NCBI GenBank assembly: GCA_049325575.1
Contig: JBMOLK010000114.1
Coordinates: forward strand, 1-15,146
Source of the DNA: JBMOLK01 sp049325575
GTDB lineage: Bacteria > Bacillota > Clostridia > Acetivibrionales > Acetivibrionaceae
DNA: 15,146 nt
Direction: 5' to 3'
Translations under genes and position numbers: made by a program
Shown here: positions 14,856-15,146 of the stretch, piece after piece
Position numbering within the stretch: position 1 is the first letter of the stretch
Layout: the number at the start of each line of letters is the position of its first letter
Notes under the pieces: generated by a model
Database searches by the model: none
Told to the model about the DNA's origin: nothing
The model's input: the letters and a program-made list of their open reading frames with translations, nothing else

Positions 14856-14874
14856 ATTATTACCTGGTACTAAT
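14856..14874. promoter_or_regulatory. FapR operator
   Basis: The 19-mer ATTATTACCTGGTACTAAT differs at only one position (the fifth base, T for G) from the palindromic FapR box ATTAGTACCTGGTACTAAT. It lies 77 bp upstream of the fapR start and just downstream of a candidate -10. FapR binding there would block transcription of fapR-plsX-fabH-fabD-fabG-acpP, and malonyl-CoA would relieve it. Specificity is supported by the presence of fapR next door. Confidence 0.92.
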
Positions 14875-14890
14875 CGTTGATGATAAAAGT

Positions 14891-14919
14891 ATATTATATA
14901 TTTAATACATATGCAATAA
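14891..14919 (-). promoter_or_regulatory. Candidate promoter of the fapR operon
   Basis: On the minus strand TATAAT (14893-14898, a perfect -10) overlaps TAATAT (14891-14896); TTATTG (14914-14919) lies 15 or 17 nt upstream of these, a weak -35. Transcription would start near 14885, placing the FapR operator at about +11 to +29. A second possibility, TTATCA with ATAATT 17 nt later, would put the operator between -35 and -10. The region is very AT-rich, so the exact promoter is uncertain. Confidence 0.4.
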
Positions 14920-15123
14920 TTTCCTTACATTTTCATAAAATATTTACCGACACGTTTCGCACCTGGTTCTTTGCAGCCTTTAATCATAGTGTGCTAAATC
15001 GCGCGCCAATATCCACAACTTGCATATATGGCAGTTATTTGTAAAAAACAGTGAGAGCTTTAAAGATGAGTTGACAAAACACATGCATATTGCGTTAAAG
15101 AATAGATTCAGCCTAAGATAAGT

Positions 15124-15141
15124 ATATAGATATAGATATAG
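15124..15141. repeat. Short tandem repeat, three copies of ATATAG
   Basis: ATATAG occurs three times in direct succession at the window edge. It may continue beyond. It has no evident function and could simply be low-complexity intergenic sequence. Confidence 0.5.
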
Positions 15142-15146
15142 GTATA

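Larger units (their letters stand above)
14780..15146. other. fapR upstream region, no gene seen
   Basis: This 367-bp stretch up to the window edge has no credible gene. The part nearest fapR (14780-14920) carries the ribosome-binding site, FapR operator and a candidate promoter. Beyond 14940 the sequence is less AT-rich but shows no recognisable protein on either strand; in particular, no rpmF or yceD, which often precede fapR-plsX in Firmicutes, are present here. No terminator hairpin for an upstream gene is visible. Confidence 0.65.

Noticed and set aside
15009..15017. DnaA-box-like ATATCCACA
   Set aside because: It matches eight of nine consensus bases but is single, with no neighbouring boxes, dnaA/dnaN genes or AT-rich unwinding element arrangement.
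15071..15076. Perfect TTGACA on the plus strand near the window end
   Set aside because: No acceptable -10 hexamer lies 16-18 nt downstream and no plus-strand gene follows within the window, so I do not call a promoter.
14980..15144. Minus-strand frame open from the window edge to a stop near 14980
   Set aside because: About 54 codons with only one ATG (15082-15084) lacking a ribosome-binding site. The translation resembles no protein I know, and the first part is low-complexity tandem repeat. It is most likely chance.
1..15146. A new defence, mobile or biosynthetic system
   Set aside because: All full-length genes belong to well-known core families in ordinary order. There are no transposases, integrases, toxins, restriction genes, CRISPR repeats or unexplained multi-gene cassettes. 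Unusual signals are limited to intergenic structures.

Overview
The window is a low-GC chromosomal segment from a spore-forming member of the Clostridia. The gene order and the proteins (FapR, SpoVS, an Elp3-like radical SAM protein beside rnc, and smc followed by ftsY) fit the Ruminiclostridium/Acetivibrio (cluster III) clostridia best; that placement is an inference, not a search result. Every convincing gene is on the minus strand, so transcription runs from high to low coordinates. I see no transposase, phage gene, CRISPR array, tRNA or rRNA.

Region 1 (15146 to about 10000) is a fatty-acid and phospholipid synthesis operon: fapR, plsX, fabH, fabD, fabG, acpP. It is headed by a nearly perfect 19-bp FapR operator at 14856-14874, so the malonyl-CoA-responsive repressor probably controls its own operon. 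The operon ends in a 19-bp-stem terminator that contains the acpP stop codon. Region 2 (9800 to 6456) holds fabF, rnc (RNase III) and an Elp3-like radical SAM protein. A 330-bp gap between fabF and rnc contains a long imperfect palindrome plus two smaller hairpins. Region 3 is spoVS (sporulation stage V), closed by a strong intrinsic terminator at 5994-6020. Region 4 (5896 to 1) holds a PdxA-family dehydrogenase, smc (chromosome condensation), ftsY (signal-recognition-particle receptor) and the first 29 codons of a YjbQ/UPF0047 protein cut by the window edge. A compound inverted repeat lies between smc and ftsY and includes the smc stop codon.

The genes work as follows. FabD loads malonyl onto ACP (AcpP). 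FabH starts chains, FabF elongates them and FabG performs the first reduction. PlsX converts acyl-ACP to acyl-phosphate for phospholipid synthesis, and FapR reads the malonyl-CoA level. The dehydratase (FabZ), enoyl reductase (FabI/FabK) and acetyl-CoA carboxylase genes are not here and must lie elsewhere. The rnc-smc-ftsY succession is a common Firmicutes arrangement, here interrupted by the radical SAM gene, spoVS and pdxA.

Most of the window is ordinary core genome. I did not find a clearly new multi-gene system. The most interesting unexplained signals are structural and non-coding: the rnc leader palindrome (a possible RNase III autoregulation target), the smc-ftsY compound inverted repeat, and the acpP terminator that overlaps its own stop codon.
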